Assembly (NCBI GenBank): GCA_018969565.1
Contig: JAGWYC010000010.1
Location: 1-19,364, forward strand
Origin: Bacteroidota bacterium
GTDB taxonomy: Bacteria; Bacteroidota; Bacteroidia; NS11-12g; UBA955
DNA length: 19,364 bases
Direction: 5' to 3'
The stretch's first letter is position 1. Each line of letters starts with the position of its first letter. The position numbers were made by a program, and so were the translations under genes. The notes beneath the pieces were generated by a model. That model did not search any database. It saw only the letters and a list, made by a program, of their open reading frames with translations, and was not told the DNA's origin. Below are positions 7,587 through 15,058 of this stretch, piece after piece.

Positions 7587-9029
7587 TTATTTATTGAGAT
7601 TGCGTAGTACCACGAATGGTATCTTGTTCTTAGCCCACAAAGCAGTTAAAGGCGTAGCCGGGCTGGTTTCCATGGTCATGGAACCAAGCAGTATGTCTAA
7701 ATCTCCATCCCCTTCGATATCAGTGCTTTCCATCACAATCCACCTGCCGGCCTTGAATAGGTCAGGGATGTATGAGTACGTAGGTTTTTTTGATTGGTCG
7801 AGGTCGATGATGACAAAGCTTAATTCAGGGTGCTTTTCCCAATCCGGAAAAAATGAAATACAAGCCAGTTCTGGTTTTCCATCCCCATCAAAGTCACCCG
7901 GATGCGCGGCATATGCGCCAGGTAATGGGTAGAATGCTGTTCTTTTAAGTTTGTAGCCAGGTACCATCTTATAGATATAGATACCATGGTACGGTTTGAT
8001 AATGGCAGGAAAATCGGCATTGTCGCCCGCAGTATATATGAATTCTTCCATACCGTCGGCGTCAAGATCATATAGTTTTAGGCTGCTTGAGCCATATGAA
8101 GCGGGAAACTGCATCAGGTTGATTATTTTGAAACCACCTTTACCGTCGCTGAGCATGAGGTCAATTCGTTCATTGGCCTGAGCGAACAATACAACAATAT
8201 CCATCAGTCCATCTTTGTTGAAATCCCGCAACTCTGCGCTTACGGCACCCGGGGAGGATTGAAGAACACTTCTTTTCAGTTTGCCGTCGGGTTGAGACAG
8301 GTATAAACTCAGGCCACCGGCGTATTTGCCGAATTCACAAATCACAAAATCGGGTGCTCCGTCTTTGTTCCAGTCGTGTGCGCGCATGCACACAGGACGT
8401 TGGAGACTGTCGGCAATCACACTTGCGCGTTCAATGGCACCAAGCGGATGTTTCAATAACAACCCAAGAGCTTCTTCTGTAGGTGAAAAGCTACCCATGA
8501 ATAGTGAATAGCTGTGATCTTTCCATTGGAGCATATCTACACCGCCCTCGGTGATTTCCCCGGCCTTTGAGATGCTATAATCGGCGCGCAGTTCCAGCCA
8601 GCTTTTGGTATTGGCGTCAGCAAGGCAAAACCCACCATCGGCTTTTTTTCGGAGCATAGTAAGGGATGGAATACCATATCTGCCTGGAGGAATCAGAACC
8701 TGAAAACGCTTGAGGGTATCTATTGTAGGTAATGCGGGTATTGGTAATACCTCTGGGGCATTCTTTTCATAGTATGCAGTGATGGACTTCCAGATTTCCC
8801 TACTGAAACCGCTTTGCGTATTGGATACCGAGGATGTATCTACATGCATGAATTCGGCCATTTTGGGCAAGACATGTTTGGCCCATTGTTCTTTTGTGAG
8901 CAAGGAGGGATCTGGAAATGCATGGCAATTGGCACAATATTCCCTGGCATTCATTTCACCAATTTGTTCCGGCGAAGCGCCACATGAGCTGACAAGGCAA
9001 ATAACTGCCAATATGAAAATCGGATTCAC
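7587..9029 (-). CDS. Cytochrome c / VCBS-repeat lipoprotein
   Basis: A 480-residue exported protein from GTG 9029; an in-frame GTG at 9089 would add 20 residues. The N-terminus MNPIFILAVICLVSSC gives a short lipoprotein signal with lipid Cys16. CANCH (32-36) is a single c-type haem site; Met57 or Met61 could be the distal ligand. The CxxCH, ...LLTKEQWAKHVLPKM layout is common in exported Bacteroidota cytochrome-like domains. Five acidic DxxxDG loops (about 219, 269, 321, 379 and 437: DWNKDG, DFNKDG, DLDADG, DFDGDG, DIEGDG) mark a VCBS/FG-GAP beta-propeller that probably binds calcium. The signal lacks basic residues with either start and no in-frame ATG precedes the lipobox, which is odd. Its role is unknown; a surface or periplasmic electron-transfer propeller is plausible. 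It is transcribed divergently from the PhoX-like gene. Confidence 0.78.
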   Translation of the reverse strand: MNPIFILAVICLVSSCGASPEQIGEMNAREYCANCHAFPDPSLLTKEQWAKHVLPKMAEFMHVDTSSVSNTQSGFSREIWKSITAYYEKNAPEVLPIPALPTIDTLKRFQVLIPPGRYGIPSLTMLRKKADGGFCLADANTKSWLELRADYSISKAGEITEGGVDMLQWKDHSYSLFMGSFSPTEEALGLLLKHPLGAIERASVIADSLQRPVCMRAHDWNKDGAPDFVICEFGKYAGGLSLYLSQPDGKLKRSVLQSSPGAVSAELRDFNKDGLMDIVVLFAQANERIDLMLSDGKGGFKIINLMQFPASYGSSSLKLYDLDADGMEEFIYTAGDNADFPAIIKPYHGIYIYKMVPGYKLKRTAFYPLPGAYAAHPGDFDGDGKPELACISFFPDWEKHPELSFVIIDLDQSKKPTYSYIPDLFKAGRWIVMESTDIEGDGDLDILLGSMTMETSPATPLTALWAKNKIPFVVLRNLNK

Positions 9030-9119
9030 ATTGCCAAGAGATACATTGATTATTATTTGAATGTAAAGAGAAAGTAAACAAGTAAACACTTGACATAATA
9101 CATGCTTAAGAACATGATA

Positions 9120-9139
9120 TAATTTATTTATATAAATTA
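9120..9139. repeat. AT-only inverted repeat in divergent promoter region
   Basis: TAATTTAT and ATAAATTA are perfect 8-bp inverted arms separated by TTAT. They lie between the divergent cytochrome/VCBS and PhoX-like genes, where a regulator could bind. The surrounding ~60 bases are very AT-rich, so a chance palindrome is quite possible. Confidence 0.4.
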
Positions 9140-9248
9140 AAGTTGCGTTAACAAGACCTCCATTTTCATGAACAAATGATAAAACGATATTAGGGTTCTG
9201 CTAACAGGGTTTGTGGAACATTGCAGGGTCAAAAAATCAACAAAAACA

Positions 9249-11108
9249 ATGAAAAAACAATTTCTTTTAGCAACTGTCATGCTGGCTATTGCGGGCGTGA
9301 CGACAGCACAGATCCCATTTCCGGTGAATATTGACACCGCATGGACGGCCAAAACCATTTGGATGCCGAAAAGTCCGTTAAAAACACAAGTTATCTTTAC
9401 AGGGGGTGTAGATGTTGTAAAAACAACGGCTACCTATGGTAATCCCGCAGCTCAGGCATATGCCAAGCAGTGGCATGATTTTATCGGGTTCTCCGCCGAC
9501 AAAAGCGCCAGCGGAGACTTGGGCTGGGTGGTTGTGAACCATGAAATGACCCAGCGTAATGATTATATCGGAGACGGCGGTGGTATGACTATGTTCAAGC
9601 TGAAACGTGGAAATGGTGATACGTTGAAGGTTGTGGAACAAACGCTTTCTGACGGACGGAAAGGCAAATACTTCAATGTTGACTTCGTAAACACTGTAGG
9701 GGAAACAGGCATGAATTGCGGAGGAATTACCGACAAAAATACCGGTCGTATCTGGACGGCAGAAGAATGGATGCAAACCAGTAACCGCACCATGTTCAAT
9801 GCCGGTCTTAATTATCGGGATACAGGTAATTTCACGATTGGCGTAACAAGTCCTGCAGGTTTCCCCGGATTTAATGGTAAGACAATCAAGCGATACCAAA
9901 ACCTGAACTGGATGGTTGAGATTGACCCTGTGAATGCCAAAGCTATCCGTAAGCAATACAACTGGGGTCGTGCCGGCTGGGAAGGCGGATTGGTTTTGCC
10001 CGATAACAAAACGGTATTCCTTTTTGAAGACGGTTCGCCCGGAATCCTGGCGAAGTTTGTAGCAACTAATGCCGGTGACTTTACTAACGGTCAATTGTAT
10101 GTGTACAAACATGATGCACCCACAAAATGGATCACCATTGAAAACAACCTCGATACGTTACTTGAACTGAATACTGTGGCCATTCGCCGAGGTGCAACCA
10201 TGTTTAACCGTCTCGAATGGGGTGCCTACCATAATGGTAAAATATATATCACCGAAACCGGTCGTGATGCATTTACATTCAATAGCGGTATTGCCAAAGC
10301 TGGTGTTGTTTCACCGGCGTTGATCGAAGGATACAAAATACGATTCAAAACCCTTACCGGAAAGGATTTTGCAGGTACTGATGCCCAGGCATCTGACTCA
10401 GTAAGAAACGGCCGCTTCGCTGATTATTATGGCCGTGTTCTTGAATTTGACGTGAATACCAACCTGGTTCGTTCGTTCCTCGAAGGGGGGCCTTACTTCG
10501 GCACAGCTACTTCACAAGGACGTACTGCAGGATATCCCATGGTACACCTTTCAAACCCTGACGGCCTCAATTTCCTCACTGTGAAAGGTAAAACATACAT
10601 GATGATTCATGAAGATCTGAATGGTGTATCATACAACAGGATGCCTGCTAACACTACCATTCTTTGCGAACTTTATTTGCTGGATATGAGCATTGCCAAT
10701 CCTACACTCTCTGATTTGATGCGTCTTACGGCCTGCCCTCCCGGCGCAGAAATCACCGGTGGTATTGCTATTGATAGTAAAACTATACTCACCAATGCAC
10801 AGCATTCAAATGTGGACAATCCTTTCCCATACAATCAATCATTCACTTATGCCATTACCGGTTTCGATGGTACACCTGCTGTGAACGTTAACGATTTCCA
10901 GGGAACATCTTCGTTTAGTATTTACCCCAATCCGGTTGCTCAGGAGTTGCATTTAAGCCGTCATATGGACGTAGCCATCTATGACGGACTTGGAAGCCGT
11001 GTAAAAGTATTGCGCAATGTTGCTGTAGTATCAGTAGTTGATCTGAAGCCAGGCGTTTATTTTATCAGAAATGCAGAAGGTGAAACCCTGCGTTTTGTAG
11101 TACAATAA
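9249..11108 (+). CDS. PhoX-like (DUF839) phosphatase with T9SS sorting domain
   Basis: A 619-residue exported protein. The ATG at 9249 is chosen because it begins the signal peptide MKKQFLLATVMLAIAGVTTA; an upstream GTG (9213) would only add charged residues. The body matches the PhoX/DUF839 family: NHEM (97-100), MNCGG (155-159) followed by WTAEEW (169-174), GRAGWEGG (240-247) and VFLFEDGSPGILAKFV (256-271). PhoX enzymes are metal-dependent phosphomonoesterases, and the conserved Cys and acidic residues of this block contribute to the metal site. The last ~65 residues (from 555) are a T9SS type A domain (SIYPNPV ... LKPGVYFI), so the protein should reach the surface or be released. Classical PhoX is Tat-exported; no twin arginine is present here. 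Substrate unproven. Confidence 0.82.
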   Translation: MKKQFLLATVMLAIAGVTTAQIPFPVNIDTAWTAKTIWMPKSPLKTQVIFTGGVDVVKTTATYGNPAAQAYAKQWHDFIGFSADKSASGDLGWVVVNHEMTQRNDYIGDGGGMTMFKLKRGNGDTLKVVEQTLSDGRKGKYFNVDFVNTVGETGMNCGGITDKNTGRIWTAEEWMQTSNRTMFNAGLNYRDTGNFTIGVTSPAGFPGFNGKTIKRYQNLNWMVEIDPVNAKAIRKQYNWGRAGWEGGLVLPDNKTVFLFEDGSPGILAKFVATNAGDFTNGQLYVYKHDAPTKWITIENNLDTLLELNTVAIRRGATMFNRLEWGAYHNGKIYITETGRDAFTFNSGIAKAGVVSPALIEGYKIRFKTLTGKDFAGTDAQASDSVRNGRFADYYGRVLEFDVNTNLVRSFLEGGPYFGTATSQGRTAGYPMVHLSNPDGLNFLTVKGKTYMMIHEDLNGVSYNRMPANTTILCELYLLDMSIANPTLSDLMRLTACPPGAEITGGIAIDSKTILTNAQHSNVDNPFPYNQSFTYAITGFDGTPAVNVNDFQGTSSFSIYPNPVAQELHLSRHMDVAIYDGLGSRVKVLRNVAVVSVVDLKPGVYFIRNAEGETLRFVVQ

Positions 11109-11119
11109 TCATCACTCAT

Positions 11120-11156
11120 AAAAAGCCGGAGGTTTAATGAAACCTCCGGCTTTTTT
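11120..11156 (+). terminator. Strong intrinsic terminator
   Basis: A 15-bp perfect stem (11121-11135 with 11140-11154, core GCCGGAGGTTT / AAACCTCCGGC) with an AATG loop is flanked by A and T tracts. It ends only 26 nt before the start of the peroxidase gene, so that gene needs either read-through or a promoter overlapping the hairpin. Confidence 0.93.
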
Positions 11157-11182
11157 GTGCTTATCGCAATAAAGAAAAATAC

Positions 11183-13117
11183 ATGAAACATAATCGTATC
11201 TTCCTCTTTCTGACGCCATTATTACTCACAGTTCTATATTCATTTCATTCTGGAAATCAGAAGCAGGGTTTTAATAAAGAGTTCACAAGGCGCTATTCAG
11301 AAAGACTGGATTCTTTCCGCAGGAGCATTACAGAATGTATTATCGAGGTTCAAAAAGCAGACATACAAAAATCCAAGAGCAAAACGGCTGCAATGAATGC
11401 TTATAAGCAATTGCGTCATAAATATAAGCGTTGGGAATACTTAGGTTATTATATGGATGCTCAGTTTCTGAAGGATATAATTAATGGTGTCCCGCTGCCA
11501 AAACCTGAGCGAAACAGTTTCGGTATGAATATTCTGGAACCGAGAGGATTGCAAGTGGTTGATGAACTTATCTCTGAGTTTGATAATAATGAGATAAAGA
11601 CTGCTTTGCTTCGTGAATTATCTTCGTTACAATCAGCGCTCGCTAACTACAAACCTGATTTTACCATTAATCCCGCAGACGTGCTTGCCGCTTCCCGTCA
11701 GGCTTTGATTGTGGTCATCTCCATGGGTCTAAATGGTTTCGATGTGCCGGGAACCGGCAATTCACTTCCCGATGCCGAATCAATGTTATCCGCGGTTTGG
11801 GATGATATGCAAATTTTACTTCCTTTAGGTCAGGAACACACTGCAAAAGAGCTTCGGCGCTTGTTTGAAGGGGCAATAACGTACATACATAAAAATCAGA
11901 ATTTTGAATTATTTGATCGGGCAAAGTACACAAGAGACTTGTTAATCCCTATATATCGAAATTTGGGAGTACTCCACAAGCAAACAGGCTATGAGTTTCC
12001 TCACGAAAGAAGAATGCTGTCAGGTGCGGTAAATGATTTGAGCAACGATTTCTTTTCTGAAACATTCTTTAATAATTCTTTTTTCAGTCATATCCCTGCG
12101 GAAATTCAGTCAGAAGAATTAATGGAGTTGGGGAAGTTGTTGTTTTATGATCCTATTTTGTCTGATAACGCTAATCGCTCCTGTGCATCATGCCATAATC
12201 CCAAATTGGGCTTTGCTGACGGCAAACCTAAAAGTCATTCGTTTGATGGTGCCTCAGAAATAAAGAGAAATACACCAGGCCTGATTAACTGTGTTTACAA
12301 CGAGCGATTTTTCTATGATTTGCGCGCCGAATCGCTTATAGATCAACAAGAACATGTAATCAGCGACCCCAAAGAATTTAATACGGATTATTTCAAGATA
12401 ATAGAAAAGCTGAGCGGTAGTAAGGCCTACCGTGAAATGTTCCAAACAGCATTTCCAAAGTTTCAGGGAACAGAATCCTTGAACCCTCAGAACATTAGGT
12501 ATGCCATAGCCTACTACGTTTCCGGACTAAATAGTTTCAACTCCGAATTCGACCGTTGGATGCGTGGTGAAACTTCTTCGGTCAATGCTGAGGTTCTTCA
12601 AGGGTATAATTTATTTATGGGGAAGGCGGCTTGCGGGACCTGCCATTTTGCACCGGTGTTCAATGGAACTGTTCCTCCGCTGTACGAAGAAACAGAAAGT
12701 GAAGTGTTGGGTGTTCTGGAAAATCCGGATAAAAAACCACTAAAACTGGATAATGATGCCGGTCGTGGCGCGGCAAGGCTCAAGGAAGCAACACCATTTT
12801 ATATTCGATCATTTAAAACTCCGACGGTAAGAAATATAACGGCAACTGCCCCGTACATGCATAATGGTGCATATCCAACATTAGAATCTGTGATGGATTT
12901 TTACAATCGCGGCGGTGGAATTGGTCATGGATTGGACGTTCCCTTTCAAACACTTCCTTCCGACCGGCTAGGGCTTAGTAACAAAGAAATGAGGGCTATT
13001 ATCGCCTTTATGAAATCGTTGGATGATAATCCGTTTGCTGATTCAATTCCTTCCTCATTGCCGGAAGTTGAATCCAGACCGGAACTCAATAAACGAAAAC
13101 CTGGCGGGGTGCTCTAA
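11183..13117 (+). CDS. Di-heme cytochrome c peroxidase (MauG/CcpA family) with long N-terminal domain
   Basis: A 644-residue exported haem protein. Residues 1-~22 form a signal peptide or membrane anchor without a lipobox Cys. Residues ~30-285 form a helical domain unrelated to the peroxidase core, with an INGVPLPKPE ... EPRGLQVVDELI block. In Bacteroidota this type of region is seen ahead of peroxidases and resembles imelysin-like domains. From ~305 the core begins: LGKLLFYDPILS, first haem site CASCH (334-338), second haem site CGTCH (484-488), and TPTVRNITATAPYMHNG (546-562), whose Met559 is the likely axial ligand. Family members reduce H2O2 in the periplasm or oxidise protein tryptophans (MauG, MbnH). 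It is notably AT-rich: 12061-12120 has 18 G+C of 60, against 40 of 60 at 13861-13920 in ProRS. Confidence 0.87.
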   Translation: MKHNRIFLFLTPLLLTVLYSFHSGNQKQGFNKEFTRRYSERLDSFRRSITECIIEVQKADIQKSKSKTAAMNAYKQLRHKYKRWEYLGYYMDAQFLKDIINGVPLPKPERNSFGMNILEPRGLQVVDELISEFDNNEIKTALLRELSSLQSALANYKPDFTINPADVLAASRQALIVVISMGLNGFDVPGTGNSLPDAESMLSAVWDDMQILLPLGQEHTAKELRRLFEGAITYIHKNQNFELFDRAKYTRDLLIPIYRNLGVLHKQTGYEFPHERRMLSGAVNDLSNDFFSETFFNNSFFSHIPAEIQSEELMELGKLLFYDPILSDNANRSCASCHNPKLGFADGKPKSHSFDGASEIKRNTPGLINCVYNERFFYDLRAESLIDQQEHVISDPKEFNTDYFKIIEKLSGSKAYREMFQTAFPKFQGTESLNPQNIRYAIAYYVSGLNSFNSEFDRWMRGETSSVNAEVLQGYNLFMGKAACGTCHFAPVFNGTVPPLYEETESEVLGVLENPDKKPLKLDNDAGRGAARLKEATPFYIRSFKTPTVRNITATAPYMHNGAYPTLESVMDFYNRGGGIGHGLDVPFQTLPSDRLGLSNKEMRAIIAFMKSLDDNPFADSIPSSLPEVESRPELNKRKPGGVL

Positions 13118-13171
13118 TTTCAATCGCTGTAGGCGCGAATCACTACTGGAATTTCAGTCAATGATAATCCG

Positions 13172-13434
13172 AGTATTTGGGGCGATTAGTTTTGGAGCAG
13201 GGGAGTTTTGGAGCAAGAATAGTTTTGGAGCAAGAATAGTTTTGGAGCAAGAATAGTTGGGGAGTTTTGGAGCAAGAATAGTTGGGGAGTTTTGGAGCAA
13301 GAATAGTTGGGGAGTTTTGGAGCAAGATTAGTTGGGGAGTTTTGGAGCAGGAATAGTTGGGGAGTTTTGGAGCAGTGGAGTTTTGGAGCAAGAATAGTTG
13401 GGGAGTTTTGGAGCACTGGAGTTTTGGTGTATGG
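13172..13434 (+). repeat. Direct array built from AG-initiated octamers and nonamers
   Basis: The octamer AGTTTTGG occurs 12 times exactly (13188, 13204, 13221, 13238, 13263, 13288, 13313, 13338, 13363, 13379, 13404, 13420). Between copies lie AGCAAGAAT nonamers (variants AGCAAGATT, AGCAGGAAT), AGTTGGGG octamers, or AGCAGGGG, AGCAGTGG and AGCACTGG octamers. From 13188 to 13427 every element starts with AG and is 8 or 9 nt long, giving composite periods of 16, 17 and 25 nt. A degenerate 16-nt unit precedes it (13172-13187). There are no unique spacers. The open minus-strand frames across it are by-products of the repeat. Confidence 0.9.
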
Positions 13435-13453
13435 TAGCATTTGAGTTACATCT

Positions 13454-13493
13454 TCACAACTCCCAAACTCTAAAACTCCCAAACTCCCAAACT
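13454..13493 (-). repeat. Inverted array of related octamers
   Basis: Five consecutive octamers, read on the minus strand as AGTTTGGG, AGTTTGGG, AGTTTTAG, AGTTTGGG and AGTTGTGA, lie 19 nt beyond the direct array in the opposite orientation. CTAAAACT (13470-13477) can pair with any AGTTTTGG in RNA if one G-U pair is allowed, and CCCAAACT pairs with AGTTTTGG or AGTTGGGG with one mismatch. Many alternative hairpins are possible. Confidence 0.8.
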
Positions 13494-13508
13494 ACCCATC
13501 ACAACCCC

Positions 13509-14987
13509 TCAATACGCCCTCGCAAAAACCACCCTTCCTTTACTGGGCTTACCGCTGAGTATGCAGGTTCCGTCTTCTTCCTTCTGATCCAGTGGAATAC
13601 AACGAATAGTAGCCTTGGTGAGTTCCTTGATTTTCTCTTCGGTTTCGCTGCTGCCGTCCCAGTGTGCCCATGCGAATCCTTCTTTCTCGTCTATGGCGGA
13701 TACGAATTCTTCCCAGGTGTTTACCGTGTAGGTTTTAGCTGACCTGAACTCCAGGGCCCGTTGATACAGGTTTTTCTGGATGTCGTTCAGCAGGTTTTGA
13801 ATGTGCACTTCAATGCCGGCGAGGGGCATGCTTTCTTTGGTTTTCAGGTCGCGGCGGGCTACTTCTGCGCTGCCGTTGGCCAGGTCGCGGGGACCGATGG
13901 CCAAACGTACCGGAACGCCTTTCAGTTCCCATTCGGCAAATTTGAATCCGGGTTTCTGGGTGTCGCGGTCATCGAATTTCACGCTCAGGCCTGCAGCTTC
14001 CAGACTTTTCTTCAGCGGAAGCACCGCATCGGCAATCTGATTCAGTTCCTCTTCGCTCTTATACACCGGAACGATGACCACATGGATGGGAGCGAGTTTC
14101 GGAGGCAACACCAATCCTTCATCATCTGAGTGCGCCATAATCAGGGCACCCATCAGGCGGGTGGAAACGCCCCAACTGGTTGCCCACACGTGTTCCAGTC
14201 CGCCTTCGCGGGTCTGGTAGCGCACGTCAAAGGCCTTGGCGAAGTTCTGTCCCAGGAAGTGGCTGGTGCCCATTTGAAGGGCTTTGCCATCCTGCATCAT
14301 GCCTTCAATACAATAGGTTTCATCTGCCCCTGCGAAACGCTCGTTTTCGGTTTTCACACCGCGGATGACCGGTACACTCATCCATTCTTCCGCGAACTGC
14401 GCATATACATCCAGCATTTTGCGGGTTTCTTCCAGCGCTTCTTTTTTGGTGGCGTGCGCGGTATGGCCTTCCTGCCAAAGGAACTCAGCGGTGCGCAGGA
14501 ACAGGCGGGTACGCATTTCCCAGCGCACTACGTTGGCCCACTGGTTAATCAGGATGGGCAGGTCGCGGTAGCTGCGAATCCAGTTGCGGTAGGTGTTCCA
14601 GATAATAGCTTCGCTGGTAGGGCGCACCACGAGTTCTTCTTCCAGTTTTGAATCGGGGTCGGCAATCAGACGGCCCGGCCTGTCAGGGTCGGCTTTAAGG
14701 CGATAATGCGTTACCACGGCGCATTCCTTGGCAAAGCCTTCAGCATTCTTTTCTTCCTTCTCAAAAAGACTTTTCGGTACAAAAAGAGGGAAATAGGCAT
14801 TGCTGTGGCCTGTTTCCTTAAACATACGGTCCAGTTGCCGCTGGATGTTCTCCCAGATGGCATAACCATAAGGTTTAATCACCATGCACCCTTTCACGGC
14901 ACTGTGTTCCGCAAGGTCTGCGTTCTTCACAAGGTTATTGTACCATTCGCTGTAGTTATCGCTGCGCTTTACCTTTTCAAAGGCCAT
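13509..14987 (-). CDS. proS: Proline--tRNA ligase (short, archaeal/eukaryote-like type)
   Basis: A cytosolic class II aminoacyl-tRNA synthetase of 492 residues that charges tRNA-Pro. Catalytic blocks are in order: GYAIWENIQRQLDRMF (motif 1 region, 41-56), RPTSEA (122-127), RWEMRTRLFLRTAEFLWQEG (motif 2, 155-174), then EGMMQDGKALQMGTSHFLGQ (228-247) and GVSTRLMGALIMAHSD (motif 3, 273-288). A C-terminal anticodon-binding domain begins with the HVVIVPVYK block (302-310). The ~180-residue INS editing domain of typical bacterial ProRS is absent; this is the ProS3-like form usual in Bacteroidota. The ATG at 14987 is preceded by a TACCTTTG element, giving a leader of about 30 nt. The gene is complete and G+C-rich relative to the upstream peroxidase gene. 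Confidence 0.96.
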   Translation of the reverse strand: MAFEKVKRSDNYSEWYNNLVKNADLAEHSAVKGCMVIKPYGYAIWENIQRQLDRMFKETGHSNAYFPLFVPKSLFEKEEKNAEGFAKECAVVTHYRLKADPDRPGRLIADPDSKLEEELVVRPTSEAIIWNTYRNWIRSYRDLPILINQWANVVRWEMRTRLFLRTAEFLWQEGHTAHATKKEALEETRKMLDVYAQFAEEWMSVPVIRGVKTENERFAGADETYCIEGMMQDGKALQMGTSHFLGQNFAKAFDVRYQTREGGLEHVWATSWGVSTRLMGALIMAHSDDEGLVLPPKLAPIHVVIVPVYKSEEELNQIADAVLPLKKSLEAAGLSVKFDDRDTQKPGFKFAEWELKGVPVRLAIGPRDLANGSAEVARRDLKTKESMPLAGIEVHIQNLLNDIQKNLYQRALEFRSAKTYTVNTWEEFVSAIDEKEGFAWAHWDGSSETEEKIKELTKATIRCIPLDQKEEDGTCILSGKPSKGRVVFARAY

Positions 14988-15020
14988 AGTTGTGGAATGT
15001 TTTTTGTAGATTTATTCCTG

Positions 15021-15028
15021 CAAAGGTA
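15021..15028 (-). promoter_or_regulatory. -7 promoter element for proS
   Basis: On the minus strand this reads TACCTTTG, followed by C, a perfect TAnnTTTG match 33 nt upstream of the proS ATG. A clear -33 TTG at ~19 nt spacing is not evident. It lies in the short divergent gap shared with the lipoprotein gene starting at 15059. Confidence 0.65.
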
Positions 15029-15048
15029 GCCCAATTGCCTGTGCAGGA

Positions 15049-15056
15049 GATATTTG
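15049..15056 (+). promoter_or_regulatory. Candidate -7 element abutting the lipoprotein start
   Basis: GATATTTG fits TAnnTTTG at five of six fixed positions and ends just 2 nt before the ATG at 15059. At normal spacing transcription would begin at or inside the start codon, so either the element is not used or initiation is unusually close to it. Confidence 0.3.
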
Positions 15057-15058
15057 AT

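Larger units (their letters stand above)
13118..13508. other. Intergenic region between converging genes, dominated by octamer repeats
   Basis: 391 nt without a credible gene lie between the peroxidase and ProRS stop codons. The first ~55 bases are unremarkable. Most of the remainder is the direct array (13172-13434) and a short inverted array (13454-13493). No classical GC hairpin with a T-tract is present, unlike the gap at 17617-17682. Confidence 0.8.

Noticed and set aside
13172..13434. CRISPR array
   Set aside because: Units are 8-25 nt long, vary in period and contain no unique spacers; no cas genes are nearby.
13172..13434. G-quadruplex cluster
   Set aside because: GGGG runs are mostly about 25 nt apart with only GG between, so a canonical four-run motif with short loops is not met.
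13158..13482. Minus-strand open frames encoding repeating LQNSPTILAPKLPNYSCSKT-like peptides
   Set aside because: They exist because the 25-nt repeat has no stop in those frames. The repeat period is not a multiple of three, so three frames give the same peptide in rotation, and there is no start context or conserved domain.
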